A stretch of 64,000 nt of DNA, from the NCBI GenBank assembly GCA_001603505.1, contig LUZC01000023.1:1-64000 (forward strand), written 5' to 3'. Source of the stretch: Bacteroidales bacterium Bact_11. GTDB lineage: Bacteria > Bacteroidota > Bacteroidia > Bacteroidales > UBA932. The translations under genes and the position numbers were made by a program. The notes under the pieces were generated by a model. The model was not told the origin of the DNA and ran no database searches. It saw only the letters and a list, made by a program, of their open reading frames with translations. Positions 9,089 through 19,986 of the stretch are shown one piece after another (position 1 is the stretch's first letter; each line of letters starts with the position of its first letter).

Positions 9089-9790
9089 ATGCTTCTTACA
9101 TTTCTCCAAGCCGCCGTCGAAGCCGTCGAGGTGGCTCCCGTTCAGGAAGAACTCTCCTTTTCGCTGATCAGCATGGCTGCCAAGGGTGGCTGGCTGATGC
9201 TGGTGCTGCTGGCGCTTTCCATCGTGGCCATCTATATCTTCGGCAAGAAGTGGTGGGCTATCAGCCAGGCCGGCAAAATCGACAAGAACTTTATCAAGGA
9301 TGTTGACAACTACCTGATGGAGGGGAAAGTGCGTTCCGCGCGCGAACTGTGCAGGCGCAGCGACACGGCTATCGCCCGAATGATCGGGAAAGGCGTCGAG
9401 CGTATCGACAAGCCGCTGGCCGACATCCGCATTGCCGTCGAAAACGTGGCCAATGTGGAAGTCGCGAAACTCGAGAAGGGCCTGCCTGCCCTGGCTACCA
9501 TCGCCGGCGGCGCGCCGATGATCGGTTTCCTTGGAACGGTGATAGGCATGGTGCAGGCCTTCTTCAACATGGCGCAGGCCGGCAACAACATCGATATCAC
9601 ACTGCTTTCAGGCGGTATCTACACAGCGATGATCACCACGGTCGGTGGTCTGATCGTGGGCATTCTGGCCTACTTCGCCTACAACTTCCTCACATCGAAA
9701 GTGACGTCGCTGGTTGCCAAGATGGAAGCCGCTTCCATTGAATTCCTCGATGCGGCGCAGGCACGCAAGGAAGCCAAAAACCAGGAGTAA
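9089..9790 (+). CDS. exbB: MotA/TolQ/ExbB proton channel family protein
   Basis: Start at ATG 9089 (MLLTFLQAAVEAVE); GFLGTVIGMVQAFFNMA and TTVGGLIVGILAYFAYN are ExbB/TolQ hallmarks. Confidence 0.9.
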   Translation: MLLTFLQAAVEAVEVAPVQEELSFSLISMAAKGGWLMLVLLALSIVAIYIFGKKWWAISQAGKIDKNFIKDVDNYLMEGKVRSARELCRRSDTAIARMIGKGVERIDKPLADIRIAVENVANVEVAKLEKGLPALATIAGGAPMIGFLGTVIGMVQAFFNMAQAGNNIDITLLSGGIYTAMITTVGGLIVGILAYFAYNFLTSKVTSLVAKMEAASIEFLDAAQARKEAKNQE

Positions 9791-9793
9791 GCC

Positions 9794-10207
9794 ATGGCTA
9801 TCAAGCGAAATACGAAGGTAAATCCGGCTTTCTCGATGTCGTCGATGACCGACATCGTGTTCCTGCTGCTGATCTTCTTCCTCGTCACATCCACGCTGGT
9901 CAACCCCAACGCACTCAAGCTCCTGCTGCCCAAGAGCACAGGTCAGGTGGCGGCAAAGGCCACGGTCAGCGTGTCGGTCAAGCACTATCCCGAGGAAAAC
10001 CGTGTGACCTACCACATCAACGGCAGCCAGCGTCCCGTGGCATTCAGCCAGATTGAGCCGGAACTCCAGGAGCTCCTCCAGTTCGAGGACGATCCCACCT
10101 TCTCGATCTACGCCGACGAGACGGTGCCCGTGAAAGAAGTGGTGGCGCTGATGAACATCGCCAAGCGTAACCACTACAAAGTCATTATGGCGACATCGCC
10201 GGAATAA
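9794..10207 (+). CDS. exbD: ExbD/TolR family biopolymer transport protein
   Basis: FSMSSMTDIVFLLLIFFLVTSTLV with conserved Asp in N-terminal TM; follows exbB. Confidence 0.9.
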   Translation: MAIKRNTKVNPAFSMSSMTDIVFLLLIFFLVTSTLVNPNALKLLLPKSTGQVAAKATVSVSVKHYPEENRVTYHINGSQRPVAFSQIEPELQELLQFEDDPTFSIYADETVPVKEVVALMNIAKRNHYKVIMATSPE

Positions 10208-10220
10208 TACAGGGCAGACC

Positions 10221-10955
10221 ATGCATCGCGCAGACTGGATCGGACTCGGGCTGACGGTAGTGTTTCACGCACTGCTACTGACGCTCTGTTTCTCATCCGG
10301 TCTGAAATACATCTATCCGCCGCCGCAGGAGCAGGCCATCCTGATGGAGTTCCCGGAAGAGCCCCTGCCCGAACTGGTGGAAGTGGGCACGCAGCCGCGC
10401 TCCGAGACGCCCAATCCGGAAACGGAGCCGGTGCTGGTCAAGCGTGCGGACGCTCCGGTGGAAGGACACAAGGTCAATGAGGCCCCCGAAGCCGCGGTCG
10501 GTGACGACGGCGACGTGGAAGTGGCCGAACCGAAGCACGAGATCGACCGTCGGGCGCTCTTCCCGTCGGCCGCCAACAACAAGAAAGATACGGTAGCGCC
10601 GCAAACCTCCTCGCAGCCCTCCACACGTTTCGATGAAGGCCATGCCAGCGGCAATACCCTGGCCGACGCCAGCGACGGTGAACCTTCGGCGCGGCTGGCC
10701 GGCCGTACGGTGGTAGGATCGCTGCTGCTGCCGTCCTACGGTGTCCAGAAGTCGGGCCGGGTGGTCGTGCGCATCATGGTCGACCGCGAGGGCAACGTCA
10801 CCGACGCCATCCCCGGCATCGAGGGGACTACGGTCCAGGACCGTTCGCTGTGGTCGGCCGCCAAACAGGCTGCGCTTCAGGCGCATTTCAACGCAAATCC
10901 CAAGGCGCCCGTCCTGCAGGAGGGCACCATCACCTACATTTTTAAATTGAAATAA
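10221..10955 (+). CDS. TonB-family energy transducer
   Basis: N-terminal TM, Pro/Glu-rich spacer, C-terminal TonB-like domain (SGRVVVRIMVDREGNVTDA); follows exbBD. Confidence 0.8.
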   Translation: MHRADWIGLGLTVVFHALLLTLCFSSGLKYIYPPPQEQAILMEFPEEPLPELVEVGTQPRSETPNPETEPVLVKRADAPVEGHKVNEAPEAAVGDDGDVEVAEPKHEIDRRALFPSAANNKKDTVAPQTSSQPSTRFDEGHASGNTLADASDGEPSARLAGRTVVGSLLLPSYGVQKSGRVVVRIMVDREGNVTDAIPGIEGTTVQDRSLWSAAKQAALQAHFNANPKAPVLQEGTITYIFKLK

Positions 10956-10959
10956 GTTC

Positions 10960-12183
10960 ATGCAGAGGGTAGTCATTACGGGAATGGGCATCTGGTCGTG
11001 CCTGGGAACCACGCTCGACGAAGTACGGGATTCATTGTATGCCGGACGGTCGGGCATCATCCTCGACCCGGTCCGAAAGGAGATGGGATTCCGCTCGGGA
11101 CTTACGTCCCTTGTGCCGCTCCCCGATCTGAAGAAGGAATTGCCGCGTTCGCAGCGCGTGTATATGCCCGAACCGGCACAGTATGCCTATTGCGCCACGC
11201 GCGACGCCCTGCAGGCGGCGGGCATCGACCAGGATTTTCTCAATACCCATGAAGTAGGCTTGCTCTACGGCAACGACAGCACCGCCGACGCCGTGTACAA
11301 GACCATCCAGAAAATCGTGGAGAAGCGCGATACGATGCTCTGCGGCAGCGGTGCCATCTTCCAGTCGATGAACTCCACGGTGACGATGAACCTGGGCGTG
11401 ATCTTCTCGCTCAAGGGCATCAACCTCACGGTTTCCGGCGCCTGCGCCAGCGGTTCCCACGCCATTGGGTTGGGTGCCCTGCTCATCCAGAACGGGCTGC
11501 AGGAGATTGTGGTGTGCGGCGGCGCCCAGGAAGTGAATCCGGCGGCGGTCGGCTCGTTCGACGGCATTTCGGCCTTTTCCACGCGGGAAGACGATCCCAC
11601 GGCGGCCAGCCGTCCGTTCGATCGCGACCGTGACGGGCTGGTGCCGGGCGGCGGCGCAGCCACCGTCATCCTCGAAAGCTACGAATCGGCCGTGCGCCGC
11701 GGTGTGCCTATCCTGGCGGAAGTGCTGGGCTATGGCTTTTCTGCCAACGGCGACCATATTTCCTCGCCCAATGTCGACGGCCCCACGCGTTCGCTGGAGA
11801 TGGCGGTCCGGCGCTCCGGACTGGACATCCGGGAGATCGGGTATATCAACGCTCACGCCACATCCACGCATGTGGGCGACGCCAACGAAGCCAAGGCGCT
11901 GCTGCGCGTGTTCGGCGACCGCACGGTTCCCGTGACTTCCACCAAATCGCAGACGGGCCACGAAATGTGGATGGCCGGCGCTTCGGAGGTCGTGTATTCG
12001 ATGCTGATGATGAAGGGCGGCTTCATCGCGGGCAACATCAATTACGAGCATCCCGACGAAGATTCGGAGCACCTGCTCATCCCGGCTACGACCATCGAGC
12101 GGCACTTCGACGTTTTCCTCTCCAATTCCTTCGGATTCGGCGGCACCAATTCTACCCTTGTCATCCGGAACTTGCCTGAATAA
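10960..12183 (+). CDS. Beta-ketoacyl-ACP synthase (KAS I/II, FabF-like) family protein
   Basis: VSGACASGSHAIG active-site Cys, INAHATSTHVGDANE, SFGFGGTNSTLVI. Confidence 0.9.
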   Translation: MQRVVITGMGIWSCLGTTLDEVRDSLYAGRSGIILDPVRKEMGFRSGLTSLVPLPDLKKELPRSQRVYMPEPAQYAYCATRDALQAAGIDQDFLNTHEVGLLYGNDSTADAVYKTIQKIVEKRDTMLCGSGAIFQSMNSTVTMNLGVIFSLKGINLTVSGACASGSHAIGLGALLIQNGLQEIVVCGGAQEVNPAAVGSFDGISAFSTREDDPTAASRPFDRDRDGLVPGGGAATVILESYESAVRRGVPILAEVLGYGFSANGDHISSPNVDGPTRSLEMAVRRSGLDIREIGYINAHATSTHVGDANEAKALLRVFGDRTVPVTSTKSQTGHEMWMAGASEVVYSMLMMKGGFIAGNINYEHPDEDSEHLLIPATTIERHFDVFLSNSFGFGGTNSTLVIRNLPE

Positions 12184-12193
12184 TCCTCCGCGC

Positions 12194-12613
12194 ATGATTC
12201 CCCATCCTATTCCCGATACCGTGGCCCTCGAGGCCGAACTTGTCGGTGCCGTGAAGGCCGGTTTTCCTTCGCCTGCGGAAGACGCCCGTGAGAAACTCGA
12301 TCTGGTGAAGCTGTTGGTACGCCACAACGCGTCCACTTTTTTCTTCCGGATCGACGGTGTGTCGATGGTCGATGCCGACATGGACGAGGGCGACATCATC
12401 ATCGTCGACCGTTCCGTGGAGCCCTACAACGACTGCAAGGCCGTATGCTTCATCGACGGGGAATACACGGTCAAGCGGGTGGAAATCGGGGAGAACGGTG
12501 CGGTGCTGCTGCCCTGCAACGAGCACAACGACAAGTACCGGCCGATTCCCGTGGGTCCCGACAACGATTTCCTGATCTGGGGCGTGGTGACCTACGTCAT
12601 CAAGAAAGTCTAG
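12194..12613 (+). CDS. umuD: UmuD-like LexA-fold peptidase (DNA polymerase V accessory)
   Basis: Start trimmed to ATG 12194; AG cleavage site (VKAGFPSPAEDAREKLDL), catalytic Ser in GVSM, Lys in YTVKRVE; directly upstream of umuC. Confidence 0.9.
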   Translation: MIPHPIPDTVALEAELVGAVKAGFPSPAEDAREKLDLVKLLVRHNASTFFFRIDGVSMVDADMDEGDIIIVDRSVEPYNDCKAVCFIDGEYTVKRVEIGENGAVLLPCNEHNDKYRPIPVGPDNDFLIWGVVTYVIKKV

Positions 12614-12625
12614 CGTCGCCTCCCG

Positions 12626-13891
12626 ATGTTCGCCTTGGCCGACTGCAACAATTTCTTCGTGTCCTGCGAACGGGTGTTCCGTCCCGATCTGGAAGGGAAG
12701 CCTGTCATCGTGCTGAGCAACAACGACGGCTGTGCCGTGGCCCGCTCCAACGAGGCCAAGGCGCTGGGCATCAAGATGGGAGAACCCTATTTTAAAATCC
12801 GGCCCATCGTGGAACAACATGGCGTAAAGGTTTTTTCGTCGAATTATGCCCTGTATGGCGACATGTCGCGGCGGGTACATGCCGTGCTGCGGGATTTTGC
12901 CCCTGCGGTGGAGCAGTATTCCATCGATGAATCGTTCCTCGACTTGCGCGGTATGATGATTGCCGATCTCGATGCGTATGCGAAAGAGATTTCCGCGTCC
13001 TGTCGGCACCTGACGGGCATTCCTGTTTCGGTGGGCATTGCGCCCACCAAGACGCTGGCCAAGATCGCCTCAAAACTCTGCAAGAAATTCCCCAGGCTCC
13101 GCGGCGGCTGCTATATGCACCGGCCGCAGGACATCGAAAAGGTGCTTTGCACCTACCCGGTGGAGGATGTATGGGGCATCGGACGGCGATCCGCTAAAAA
13201 GCTTTCCGCAATGGGAATCACCACGGCGTGGCAGTTCGCGCAACTGAAAGAATATGAGGTGTGCAAGTCGTTTGCCTTGCCGGGTTGGCGCACCTGGAAA
13301 GAATTGCACGGGGAGCCGAGCGTGGACTTTGAAGACCAGATGGAACCCCGCCAGTCGCTCTGCGTGTCACGCAGTTTCGCCCACGAACTGACCGATGTGC
13401 GGGATCTTTGCGCACAAGTGGCCACCTTTGCCGAAAGTGCGGTAAGGAAACTGCGGAAACAGGGGTCACTGGTCCTCGAAATGGCGGTGTTCGCCATGAC
13501 CAACCGTTTTCACGAAAACGATCCGCAGGCTTTCTCCAGCGAGCTGGTCGTGTTTCCCGACGGGACCGATGATCACGCAACGCTCGTGGCAGCTGCTTCG
13601 GAAGCGGTGCGAGCGTTGTTCGACAAGCGGTTTTCCTACAAGAAAGCAGGGGTGATCTTCACACGGATGGCCCAGCGCGATGGTTTCCAGCGGGCGCTGT
13701 TTCGTGATGCAGAAGCCGATGATCGACAGGAGCGGCTGTCCCGTGCGCTGGACTCCCTGGCATCGGAGTATGGTCCCGGGACGGTGCTGTTCGGCGTACA
13801 GGGCGATGGCAGGGTGTGGATGGCGCAGGAGAACCGCTCCCCGCAATACACCACACGCTGGTCCGACATTCCTACAGCCTCCGTGAAATAA
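12626..13891 (+). CDS. umuC: UmuC, Y-family DNA polymerase V catalytic subunit
   Basis: [79 protein letters not shown]. Confidence 0.95.
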   Translation: MFALADCNNFFVSCERVFRPDLEGKPVIVLSNNDGCAVARSNEAKALGIKMGEPYFKIRPIVEQHGVKVFSSNYALYGDMSRRVHAVLRDFAPAVEQYSIDESFLDLRGMMIADLDAYAKEISASCRHLTGIPVSVGIAPTKTLAKIASKLCKKFPRLRGGCYMHRPQDIEKVLCTYPVEDVWGIGRRSAKKLSAMGITTAWQFAQLKEYEVCKSFALPGWRTWKELHGEPSVDFEDQMEPRQSLCVSRSFAHELTDVRDLCAQVATFAESAVRKLRKQGSLVLEMAVFAMTNRFHENDPQAFSSELVVFPDGTDDHATLVAAASEAVRALFDKRFSYKKAGVIFTRMAQRDGFQRALFRDAEADDRQERLSRALDSLASEYGPGTVLFGVQGDGRVWMAQENRSPQYTTRWSDIPTASVK

Positions 13892-13913
13892 AACGGAAGG
13901 GCTGGAGGAGGAG

Positions 13914-14462
13914 TTACTCGATTTCAGTGAGGGCTCCCGTCACGGAGTCGATGATGAAGCCGCGGACGGAGAGACCGTCGGGCATCAGCGGATGTTCCCT
14001 GATGGCGGCGACGGTACGGCGGACGGAGGCTTCCGTGTCGTGGAATCCTTCCAGCCAGGCCGTCAGGTCGATTCCGCCTGCTTCGACGGCGGCGAGCGTT
14101 TCCGGGGCGATGCCCCGCTCCAGCATGGCCTCTCGCAGGTGTGCATAGCACATGTGGCAGGCGCCGCAGGCGGAATGGTGGATCACCATGACTTCTTCCA
14201 CACCCAGTTCATACACCGCCACGACCAGACTTCGCATGACCGAATCGTACGGGCCGGGGATGATGCCGCCTGCGTTCTTGATGATCTTGGCGTCGCCGTT
14301 GGCCAGGCCCAGTGCCTCCTGGAGGAGCACCGAAAGACGCGTGTCCATGCAGCTGACTACCGCCAGCTTCTTGTCGGGGTACTTGTCGGTGATGTGGGGC
14401 TCGTAGGATTTGGCGGCAACGAAGTTGCGATTGAATGCGAGAATCTGTTCTATGGAGGTCAT
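13914..14462 (-). CDS. Beta-class carbonic anhydrase
   Basis: VVSCMDTRL, KNAGGIIP, HHSACGACHM zinc-ligand motifs. ATG at 14462 preferred to TTG at 14468. Confidence 0.85.
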   Translation of the reverse strand: MTSIEQILAFNRNFVAAKSYEPHITDKYPDKKLAVVSCMDTRLSVLLQEALGLANGDAKIIKNAGGIIPGPYDSVMRSLVVAVYELGVEEVMVIHHSACGACHMCYAHLREAMLERGIAPETLAAVEAGGIDLTAWLEGFHDTEASVRRTVAAIREHPLMPDGLSVRGFIIDSVTGALTEIE

Positions 14463-14468
14463 TTGCAA

Positions 14469-14496
14469 AAAAACCGCTGATTGTTCAGCGGTTTTT
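14469..14496 (-). terminator. Intrinsic terminator downstream of tRNA-Leu
   Basis: Hairpin CCGCTGA-TTGT-TCAGCGG with flanking A/T tracts; T-run on minus strand immediately 3' of the tRNA. Confidence 0.8.
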
Positions 14497-14499
14497 GTG

Positions 14500-14585
14500 T
14501 GCCCAGGACAAGACTCGAACTTGCACGCCCTAAAGCGGGCACCAGCCCCTCAAGCTGGCGTGTCTACCAATTTCACCACCTGGGC
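14500..14585 (-). tRNA. tRNA-Leu (anticodon GAG)
   Basis: Minus strand GCCCAGG...CCAGC-TTGAGGG-GCTGG...long variable arm...GTTCGAGTC...CCTGGGC-A; 7-bp acceptor pairs; no encoded CCA. Confidence 0.93.
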
Positions 14586-14620
14586 AGAGTGTTTGGGACT
14601 GCAAATATACATCTTTTTTC

Positions 14621-14628
14621 TAACTTTG
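14621..14628 (+). promoter_or_regulatory. Putative Bacteroidota -7 promoter element TAACTTTG upstream of ubiE/menG
   Basis: Matches TAnnTTTG consensus in an AT-rich gap; ends 8 nt before the ATG. Confidence 0.5.
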
Positions 14629-14636
14629 TACCGGAA

Positions 14637-15341
14637 ATGGCGAAAAAATTAGATAAGAGCGCGAAGAACATATCGGGAATGTTCGACTCGATCGCTGGCA
14701 ACTACGACCGCGTGAACCACGACATGTCGCTGGGTATCGACCGCCGCTGGCGCCGGCGTTTCGTTGGGGCGATCGCCCGTTCGCTGGACGTGGAATCGCC
14801 AGTCGTTCTGGATCTTGCCTGTGGCACCGGAGACTTGACAAAAGCCATGGCGGAACGTGGCTGGCAGGTTACGGGACTTGATATTTCAGAAGAGATGATG
14901 GCGTTGGGAAAGGCCAAGTGCGGCCACCTTCATCCACAGCCCGTTTTCGTAACGGGATCGGCCGAGCAGATTCCCTTTGCCGACGCCTCCTTCGATGCCG
15001 TAACCATCGCATTCGGCCTCCGCAATTTCGACCATCGCGCCCATTGCCTGACAGAGATCCGTCGCGTCCTCAAGCCGGGCGGCCAGCTCGCCGTACTGGA
15101 GTTCGCCGTGCCGCGCAATCGAATCTGGCGAAATATATACCTCCTTTATTTCAAGCGGTCCATGCATCTCGCCGGCCAGCTCATCGGCCGTGCCGACGCC
15201 TACGGCTACTTGGTCGATTCCGTGCTTTCGTTCCCGTGCTACGAAGCCCTCTGTGCAGAAATGATTGCCGCCGGTTTCCACAATCCCCGATACGCCGCCT
15301 ATTCCGGCGGCATCGCCGTGGGTTATTTTTCATCGATTTAA
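14637..15341 (+). CDS. ubiE: Demethylmenaquinone methyltransferase (UbiE/MenG family)
   Basis: Start ATG 14637 (MAKKLDKSAKNISGMFDSIAGNYDRVNHDMSLGIDRRWRR); DLACGTGDLT, GLRNFDHRAHCLTEIRRVLKPGGQLAVLEF. Confidence 0.93.
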   Translation: MAKKLDKSAKNISGMFDSIAGNYDRVNHDMSLGIDRRWRRRFVGAIARSLDVESPVVLDLACGTGDLTKAMAERGWQVTGLDISEEMMALGKAKCGHLHPQPVFVTGSAEQIPFADASFDAVTIAFGLRNFDHRAHCLTEIRRVLKPGGQLAVLEFAVPRNRIWRNIYLLYFKRSMHLAGQLIGRADAYGYLVDSVLSFPCYEALCAEMIAAGFHNPRYAAYSGGIAVGYFSSI

Positions 15342-15347
15342 CGGGCC

Positions 15348-16532
15348 ATGCAATACAGGAAAGACAAAAACGGCAATCCCCTGTCCGTGCTCGGATACGG
15401 CTGCATGCGTTTCACGCGGAAGGGAGGTGGCATCGACATCGACAAGGCGGAGCAGGAAATCATGGCCGCCATCCGTGGCGGCGTCAACTATTTTGACACG
15501 GCGTTCATCTATCCCGGCAGCGAAGTGGCGCTTGGGGAAATCCTGGAGCGCAACGGCGTCCGCGACAAGGTCAACATCGCCACAAAACTCCCGCAATACC
15601 TTATTCAGCACGGTAGCGCCTTTGACCGCTACTTCAATGAGGAACTCAAACGCTTGCGCACGGACCACGTCGATTACTATCTGTTACACCAGATGTCCGA
15701 TTTCGCCCAGTGGGAGAAACTGCAGCGCCTTGGAATCGAGGATTGGATCGCAGAGAAAAAATATATTGGAGCCATCCGCAACATCGGCTTTTCCTACCAC
15801 GGGACTTCTGCCCATTTCCTGAAAATCCTGGCTGCTTACGACTGGGATTTCTGCCAGATCCAGTACAATTATCGCGATGAACACACCCAGGCGGGTGTCA
15901 TTGGACTCAGGGCGGCGGCCGAGCGGGGTATTCCGGTCGTAATCATGGAGCCGCTCCGGGGAGGGAAACTGGTAAATCTGCTGCCCGATGCCGCCAAGAA
16001 GGTTATTGCCGGAAATGAAAGGGGATGGATGCCGGCCGAATGGGCCTTCCGATGGCTCTACAATCAACCGGAAGTGACGGTCGTACTCTCGGGTATGAAC
16101 TCGCTCGAAATGGTGGCGGAGAACCTCCGGACCGCATCAGAAGCGCGCGTCGGCGAATTCTCCGAGAAGGATTTCGCGCTGATCCGACAGGTTAACGAAG
16201 AGATCCGGCGGAAGGAGAAAGTGGGCTGCACCGGCTGCGGCTACTGTATGCCGTGCCCGCACGGCGTGGACATCCCCACGACCTTCCGTTGCTATAACAC
16301 GATGTTTTGCGAATCGAGGCCGTCCGGAAGGTTCCAATATGCCCAGTCCGTCAGTTTTGCGCGGGAGCCCGCCTTCGCCACGCAATGCGTCGGCTGCGGC
16401 AAATGCGAGAGGTATTGTCCACAGGGAATCCCCATCCGCCAGATGCTGAAAGAAGCCGACAAGGCGCTCCGCCCCCTCCGCTACCGCATCTTCACCGCTC
16501 TCTACCGCAGGATGGTGTTCCGCCGAGGCTGA
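15348..16532 (+). CDS. Aldo/keto reductase with C-terminal ferredoxin-like 4Fe-4S cysteine motifs
   Basis: AKR fold sequence plus CTGCGYCMPCPHGVDIP and CVGCGKCERYCPQGIPI. Confidence 0.92.
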   Translation: MQYRKDKNGNPLSVLGYGCMRFTRKGGGIDIDKAEQEIMAAIRGGVNYFDTAFIYPGSEVALGEILERNGVRDKVNIATKLPQYLIQHGSAFDRYFNEELKRLRTDHVDYYLLHQMSDFAQWEKLQRLGIEDWIAEKKYIGAIRNIGFSYHGTSAHFLKILAAYDWDFCQIQYNYRDEHTQAGVIGLRAAAERGIPVVIMEPLRGGKLVNLLPDAAKKVIAGNERGWMPAEWAFRWLYNQPEVTVVLSGMNSLEMVAENLRTASEARVGEFSEKDFALIRQVNEEIRRKEKVGCTGCGYCMPCPHGVDIPTTFRCYNTMFCESRPSGRFQYAQSVSFAREPAFATQCVGCGKCERYCPQGIPIRQMLKEADKALRPLRYRIFTALYRRMVFRRG

Positions 16533-16540
16533 GCCCGCCA

Positions 16541-18067
16541 CTATTCCCATTCGATCGTTGCCGGGGGTTTGGAAGAGATGTCGTAAACGACGCGGTTGAT
16601 GCCGCGGACGTGGCGGATGATGTCGTTGGAGATGCGCGCCATGAAATCGTAGGGCAGCGGATACCAGTCGGCCGTCATGCCGTCGGTCGAAGTGACTGCC
16701 CTGAGGGCTGCCGTGTATTCGTAGGTACGTTCGTCGCCCATCACGCCCACGCTCTTGACCGGCAGCAGGATGGTTCCGGCCTGCCAGATCTTGTCGTAGA
16801 GCCCGTCGGCACGCAGTCCGTCGATAAAGATCTTGTCGGCGTCGCGCAGGATTTCAAGCTTCTCGAAAGTCACTTCGCCCAGCACGCGGATGGCCAGCGA
16901 CGGTCCCGGGAACGGGTGCCGGCCAATCAGGCTGGCGGGAATGCCGAGCGCCCGGCCTACGCGCCGGACTTCGTCCTTGAACAGCATCCGAAGCGGTTCC
17001 ACGATCTTGAGATTCATCTTTTCGGGCAGGCCGCCCACGTTGTGGTGGCTCTTGATCTTGGCCGCCGAGCCGCCGATGGCCGCCGACTCGATGACGTCGG
17101 GATAGATGGTGCCCTGGGCCAGCCAGCGCGCGCCTTCCACCTTGCGGGCTTCCGCTTCGAACACTTCGATGAACGTGTGGCCGATGGCCTTGCGTTTCGC
17201 TTCGGGGTCGGTGAGCCCGGCGAGCGCGTCGAGGAAACGCTCTCCGGCGTCCACGCCCGTGACGTTGAGGCCCATGCCGCGGTACGATTCCATCACTTCG
17301 TTGAATTCATTGCGCCGCAGCAGTCCGTTGTCCACGAAGATGCAATGGAGCCGGTCGCCGATGGCGCGGTTGAGGAGCACGGCCGCCACGGAGGAGTCCA
17401 CGCCGCCGCTCAGGCCGAGAATCACCGTGTCGGAGCCGATCTGGCGACGGAGCGCGTCGATGGTCGTGTCGATGAACGAGGCGGGTGTCCAGTCGCCGCG
17501 GCATCCGCAGATGCCCAGCACGAAATTCGCCAGGATCTGGGAACCGTATTCCGTGTGGTAGACTTCGGGATGGAACTGTACGGCGTAGGTCTGCTCGCCG
17601 AAGATGCGGTAGGCCGCGTTGACCACGCTGGAAGTGGAAGCCAGTACCGTGGCGTTGTCGGGCAGGGCGGTGATGGTGTCGCCGTGCGACATCCACACCT
17701 GACTCTTCGGGGGAACGCCGTCGAACAGCGGGTCGCGCTGCTTGACTTCCAGTTCGGCGCGACCGTATTCCCGCGAGCCCGCACTTTCCACGGCACCGCC
17801 GAAATGGTGTGCGAGATACTGGGCACCGTAGCAGATGCCAAGGAGGGGCAGCCGGCCCTTGATGCCGGAGAGATCCACCTGCGGCGCATCGGGTGCCGTG
17901 ACGGAACAGGGGCTGCCGCTGAGTATCACGCCCTTGACACTTTCGTCAAGCGCAGGAATCTTGTTGAACGGATGGATTTCGCAATAAACATTGAGTTCGC
18001 GGAGGCGCCGTCCGATGAGCTGGGTCACCTGGGAGCCAAAATCAAGGATGATGATCTTTTCAACCAT
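16541..18067 (-). CDS. guaA: GMP synthase (glutamine-hydrolysing)
   Basis: [46 protein letters not shown]; ends PPATIEWE. Confidence 0.97.
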   Translation of the reverse strand: MVEKIIILDFGSQVTQLIGRRLRELNVYCEIHPFNKIPALDESVKGVILSGSPCSVTAPDAPQVDLSGIKGRLPLLGICYGAQYLAHHFGGAVESAGSREYGRAELEVKQRDPLFDGVPPKSQVWMSHGDTITALPDNATVLASTSSVVNAAYRIFGEQTYAVQFHPEVYHTEYGSQILANFVLGICGCRGDWTPASFIDTTIDALRRQIGSDTVILGLSGGVDSSVAAVLLNRAIGDRLHCIFVDNGLLRRNEFNEVMESYRGMGLNVTGVDAGERFLDALAGLTDPEAKRKAIGHTFIEVFEAEARKVEGARWLAQGTIYPDVIESAAIGGSAAKIKSHHNVGGLPEKMNLKIVEPLRMLFKDEVRRVGRALGIPASLIGRHPFPGPSLAIRVLGEVTFEKLEILRDADKIFIDGLRADGLYDKIWQAGTILLPVKSVGVMGDERTYEYTAALRAVTSTDGMTADWYPLPYDFMARISNDIIRHVRGINRVVYDISSKPPATIEWE

Positions 18068-18143
18068 ACTACAAAAATACGAAACACTTTCTTATAATTG
18101 CGAGATTATTTCTACTTTTGCGGCTTTCAGAAGCTAACGATCC

Positions 18144-19943
18144 ATGCAAGATATCAGAAACGTAGCGATCATCGCCCATGTGGACCACGGCAAGACCACC
18201 CTTGTGGACCGGATGATCTATCAGGCGAAACTGACCCGCCGGGCGGAAGACCTTGGCGAACTCATCCTCGACAGCAACGACCTGGAACGCGAACGCGGCA
18301 TCACCATCCTGGCCAAGAACGTGTCGGTGCCCTACAAGAATACCAAGATCAACATCATCGATACCCCCGGTCACGCCGACTTCGGCGGCGAGGTGGAGCG
18401 CGTGCTCAACATGGCCGACGGCGTGCTGCTGCTGGTTGATGCGTTCGAGGGAACGATGCCCCAGACGCGCTTCGTGCTGCAGAAAGCCCTCGAGATGGGC
18501 AAGAAACCCATCGTGGTCATCAATAAGGTCGACAAGCTCAACTGCCGTCCCGACGAGGTGAACGAAGAGGTGTTCGACCTGATGTTCGCGCTGGGGGCTA
18601 CCGAAGAGCAACTCGACTACCAGACCATCTACGGCAGCGCCAAGCAGGGCTGGATGTCGCGTGACTGGCGCAAGCCCGCCACCGACATCACTGCTGTTCT
18701 CGATGCCATCATCGAGGAAATCCCCGCCCCGAAAGTTGTGGAAGGTACGCCCCAGATGCTGATCTCCTCGCTGGAGTATTCCCCGTATGTGGGCCGTATC
18801 GCCGTGGGACGCGTCACGCGCGGCTCGCTCCGTTCGGGTATGCCCGTTTCGCTGTGCAAGCGTTACGATATTGTGGAGAAGCAGAAGATCAAGGAATTGA
18901 TGGTGTTTGAAGGGCTGGAGAAAAAGAAGGTCGACGAGGTCCAGTGCGGTGACATCTGCGCCCTGGTGGGACTGGATGGATTCGAGATTGGCGACACCGT
19001 GGCCGATTTCGAGAATCCGGAGGCCCTGCCGCCCATCGCCGTGGATGAACCGACCATGAGCATGGTGTTCTGCATCAACGACTCGCCGTTCTTCGGCCGG
19101 GAAGGCAAATTTGTAACCTCCCGCCATATCAAGGAGCGCCTGGAGCGCGAATTGGAAAAGAACCTGGCGCTGCGCGTCAAACCCGGCGTCAATGCCGATT
19201 CCTTCGTGGTATATGGCCGCGGTGTGCTGCACTTGTCGATCCTCATCGAGACCATGCGCCGCGAGGGGTTTGAACTGCAAGTCGGTCAGCCGCGCGTGCT
19301 CGATAAGACCATCGGAGGCAAACGCTGTGAGCCGATCGAATATCTGACTATCGACGTTCCTGAGGAATTCGTGGGACGTGCCATCGAGATGACCACCCGC
19401 CGCAAGGGCGCGCTTATCCGGATGGAGACCCGCGGCGACCGCACCCATCTCGATTTCGAGATTCCTTCGCGCGGTCTGATGGGCCTCCGCAGCAACCTGC
19501 TCACCGCCACCCAGGGTGAGGCCGTGGTGGCGCACCGTTTCAAGGATTACGAGCCGTACAAGGGTGAGATCGAGAAACGCACCAATGGTTCGCTCGTGGC
19601 CCACGAGACCGGCCTCTCCGTGGCTTACGCCATGGACAAGCTGCAGGACCGCGGACGTTTCTTCATCGATCCGGGCGAGGAAGTGTACGCCGGTCAGGTG
19701 GTTGGCGAGCACACCCGCGATTTCGACCTGGTGATCAACATCTGCAAGACCAAGAAACTCACCAACGTCCGCGCCGCCGGCACCGACGAAAAAGTGATGT
19801 TGCCGCCGCCCGTGCGTTTCAGTCTCGAAGAGGCCCTGGAGTATATCCAGGAAGATGAATTGGTGGAGATTACACCCAAGTCGATGCGCATGCGCAAGAT
19901 CATCCTCGATGAGACGGCACGAAAAAGAGCGGAAAGAAATTAA
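18144..19943 (+). CDS. typA: Translational GTPase TypA/BipA
   Basis: [50 protein letters not shown]. Confidence 0.96.
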   Translation: MQDIRNVAIIAHVDHGKTTLVDRMIYQAKLTRRAEDLGELILDSNDLERERGITILAKNVSVPYKNTKINIIDTPGHADFGGEVERVLNMADGVLLLVDAFEGTMPQTRFVLQKALEMGKKPIVVINKVDKLNCRPDEVNEEVFDLMFALGATEEQLDYQTIYGSAKQGWMSRDWRKPATDITAVLDAIIEEIPAPKVVEGTPQMLISSLEYSPYVGRIAVGRVTRGSLRSGMPVSLCKRYDIVEKQKIKELMVFEGLEKKKVDEVQCGDICALVGLDGFEIGDTVADFENPEALPPIAVDEPTMSMVFCINDSPFFGREGKFVTSRHIKERLERELEKNLALRVKPGVNADSFVVYGRGVLHLSILIETMRREGFELQVGQPRVLDKTIGGKRCEPIEYLTIDVPEEFVGRAIEMTTRRKGALIRMETRGDRTHLDFEIPSRGLMGLRSNLLTATQGEAVVAHRFKDYEPYKGEIEKRTNGSLVAHETGLSVAYAMDKLQDRGRFFIDPGEEVYAGQVVGEHTRDFDLVINICKTKKLTNVRAAGTDEKVMLPPPVRFSLEEALEYIQEDELVEITPKSMRMRKIILDETARKRAERN

Positions 19944-19986
19944 TTTTCAAAATATTTTGCTATATTTGCAGCCCAATTTTTCCGAG

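Noticed and set aside
18069-19712. 547-aa minus-strand ORF
   Set aside because: Antisense of typA, whose identity is unambiguous.
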